Position numbers and translations under genes: made by a program. Of a stretch of DNA of 20,010 nucleotides, positions 18,405 to 20,010 are shown one piece after another; position 1 is the stretch's first letter, and each line of letters opens with the position of its first letter. A model generated the notes under the pieces. The model was not told the DNA's origin. It ran no database searches and worked only from the letters and a program-made list of their open reading frames with translations. The stretch comes from Apostichopus californicus (taxonomy: Eukaryota > Echinodermata > Holothuroidea > Aspidochirotida > Stichopodidae): assembly GCA_020650975.1 (NCBI GenBank), contig JAIPMN010001036.1, positions 1,431 through 21,440 of the forward strand, given 5' to 3'.

Positions 18405-18883
18405 AATTAACTCTAGCCTAATTGCAATAAGGTATGGATGATAAAAGATTCTTTGGTAAGAAAACTGTGAAATGAATGGGATTTTGGACTACCTTAAATC
18501 CATCTTTGATTTCAGTTTAGAAGATTATCTATGAGTATGACACCAACACATTGTTTTTACACAATTTTAATACAGACTTTAGCTACAAATCTCTGTCGCT
18601 TTGGTGTTTCATGAGAGGCAAAAGTACAGTAGCTCCAAAAAAGTTAGATTGATGGTAGGCCTATGCATTTGTATGTAAAATGACATAAACATGTTGGTCA
18701 AAAAATCAAATTATGCCTAGCCTATGCAATATTTCAATCCAACTCATCTAGGGCAGCATTAACTTAATTGTATTAAACTTCAATGCTTATGTGTGATTTT
18801 ATAAACTAGGGTAGGCCTAGGTCTGAAGTCCACTTTGGTCTGGTTGAAGGAGCTTTACATATATGTATTCATGTAAGTTTATA

Positions 18884-19036
18884 CTTCTTCTTCTGTTGCA
18901 GAAACCCATAGGGCATAAAGCAACGGAGATGAAGTGCCTTGCCCAAGGACACAACGCAGTGATCTGGCCAGGGCTCGAACCTGTAATCCTTAGATCACAA
19001 GTCCACTGCCTTAACCACTTGACTACAACGCCCCTC
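18884..19036 (-). mobile_element. tRNA-derived SINE
   Basis: On the minus strand the sequence opens GGGGCGTTGTAGTCAAGTGG. Box A-like TAGTCAAGTGG is at 19025-19015 and box B-like GGTTCGAGCCC at 18981-18971, spaced as in a polymerase III tRNA promoter. The body then carries TGTGTCCTTGGGCAAGGCAC, a segment found after the tRNA head of many invertebrate SINEs. It ends in a (GAA)n-like tail at about 18895-18884. Clear target duplications were not found. An open frame on the opposite strand (18863-19054) is incidental. Confidence 0.85.
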
Positions 19037-19439
19037 TATAATAAATTAGCCTAGGTCTAAAGCCTTTTGTGTTGCTTCAAGTTCAAGTTTAACTTCAAAA
19101 CTACTGAGTACTGGGGCCTAAGTGATGTAGCTAACTTAGGCCCTAGTACTAGCAGTAGTAGTAGTACAGTAGGCCTAGGCCCCTAGCTCGAAAACTGAGT
19201 GTTGAAACGATGGCTCACTTAGGCTATTTTTTTGTGAAATATGTACAGCAAATTATCACCAAATCCTCGCTATTTAACAATTACTGGTTTGGATGTTGTC
19301 TACCAATGCATCGACCAAGGATTGCCCCTTCTTGTAAGTGTCTTGTAAATGTCTTGTAAGTATTAATTGGGTACAATGCAGAGACTAATTCTGCGATAAC
19401 CTAAGTGGTGGTACCTTCCCATCACCTTCCCCCTTCTCT

Positions 19440-19978
19440 TTCGTTGGTCGACTGACTCCACGTGCCCTCCAAAAAAATCGTGCCCCCAGGTGCCCCCCAG
19501 ATGCGATTTGTAGTGTTAAAAAAATACTCAATCAAAAACTCTTTTACAAAGGACGAAACGCATTATGTTCATCAGTAAAACTTCTTTCCATCGACCATCA
19601 CAATAACCAGTTGTTTTCTCAGAGGCCCGGCGTGAACCGCTAGTGCTTTAACTTCACTACTACCCTCCATGCATTTAAATTTAAACACGCTTATGTAAAT
19701 ACAAAATCATTTTGTATAACTTTTTTATTCACCTCAATTTAAAACATAAATATCGGACAGACTAAGCCCGAAAATTCTTGAACATAAAGTTACTTCAAGT
19801 TGCAAAATATAGCACCAGATTGCATCTAGTGACCCTTAATTAATCAAAATTTCTCAAAGGGGAGGGAGACACCCCTCCTCTTAGACCCCTCCAACAGGCC
19901 GGCATTCACAAATAAATATTGTGCTGTGCCCTCCCTGTGACCCCAACCCCCGGATTGAAATGCCTAGCGACGCCACTG
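19440..19978 (-). mobile_element. Probable DNA transposon end or MITE fragment
   Basis: Read on the minus strand from 19978 it begins CAGTGGCGTCGCTAGGCATT. A G-rich stretch with GGAGGGG and GGGGTGTCTCCC follows, and near 19485-19500 the complement of GTGCCCCC(A)GGTGCCCCCC. Termini starting CAGTGGCG followed by GC-rich 'GGGGG...CCCCC' text are common in nonautonomous DNA elements of marine invertebrates. The other end was not placed and no coding remains are visible. The superfamily is not assigned. Confidence 0.45.
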
Positions 19979-20010
19979 GGTCGGATAAGTATACTTATAT
20001 ACTATATATA

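Larger units (their letters stand above)
18405..20010 (-). other. 5' flank of FKBP8 (promoter region not resolved)
   Basis: The region upstream of the ATG has a cluster of AGGCCTA/CCTAGGC words between about 18650 and 19230. It also has a SINE (18884-19036) and a transposon-like end (about 19440-19978). No clear TATA box or start site was identified. A TTTCACAG about 60-70 nt before the ATG could be an acceptor if a noncoding first exon exists. Confidence 0.5.

Noticed and set aside
18884-19036. A functional tRNA gene
   Set aside because: Box A and box B are present but the arms do not fold into a clean cloverleaf by eye, and the sequence runs on into a SINE body and a simple tail.

Overview
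The window is nuclear DNA from an animal. It holds one multi-exon gene on the minus strand, with GT-AG introns full of dispersed and tandem repeats. The gene encodes an FKBP8 (FKBP38)-type protein. The 5' flank is rich in AGGCCTA-like words and has a tRNA-derived SINE, and there are TTAA-flanked MITEs and an L2/CR1-like LINE tail. Together these suggest a marine invertebrate deuterostome, most likely an echinoderm. That placement is an inference from texture; no species marker was seen.

The gene spans 18404 (ATG) to 2009 (stop) and I could join it into nine coding exons. These are 17816-18404, 16936-17023, 15090-15200, 14492-14566, 13322-13349, 12205-12378, 5240-5317, 3316-3465 and 2009-2101. 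All eight introns have GT-AG ends and every phase matches, giving 1386 nt or 461 residues. The protein has an acidic disordered N-terminus (1-130), one FKBP domain (about 134-245), three TPR motifs (about 264-381), a Glu/Lys-rich linker and a C-terminal tail anchor (about 436-459). This is the FKBP8 layout: a membrane-anchored co-chaperone facing the cytosol at mitochondria or ER.

From left to right, 1-2008 is the 3' flank or 3' UTR and has no canonical poly(A) signal for the gene. Intron 8 holds a four-copy repeat of about 99 bp. Intron 7 is mostly plain AT-rich sequence, and G-run motifs flank exon 7 on the transcript strand. Intron 6 (6.9 kb) holds a hAT-like MITE, a TTAA-flanked MITE and a 2.5 kb array of about 33 units of 75 bp with higher-order order. 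Introns 5 to 3 are mainly unremarkable. Intron 2 holds a second TTAA MITE inverted relative to the first, plus a CAT/ATC microsatellite. Intron 1 holds a 5'-truncated LINE. The 5' flank holds a SINE and the end of another transposon-like sequence.

I found no second host gene, no structural RNA gene and no prokaryote-type system. The features most worth following up are the higher-order satellite, the inverted MITE pair that brackets exons 3-6, and an FKBP domain that keeps a pocket tryptophan which, as I recall it, human FKBP8 lacks.
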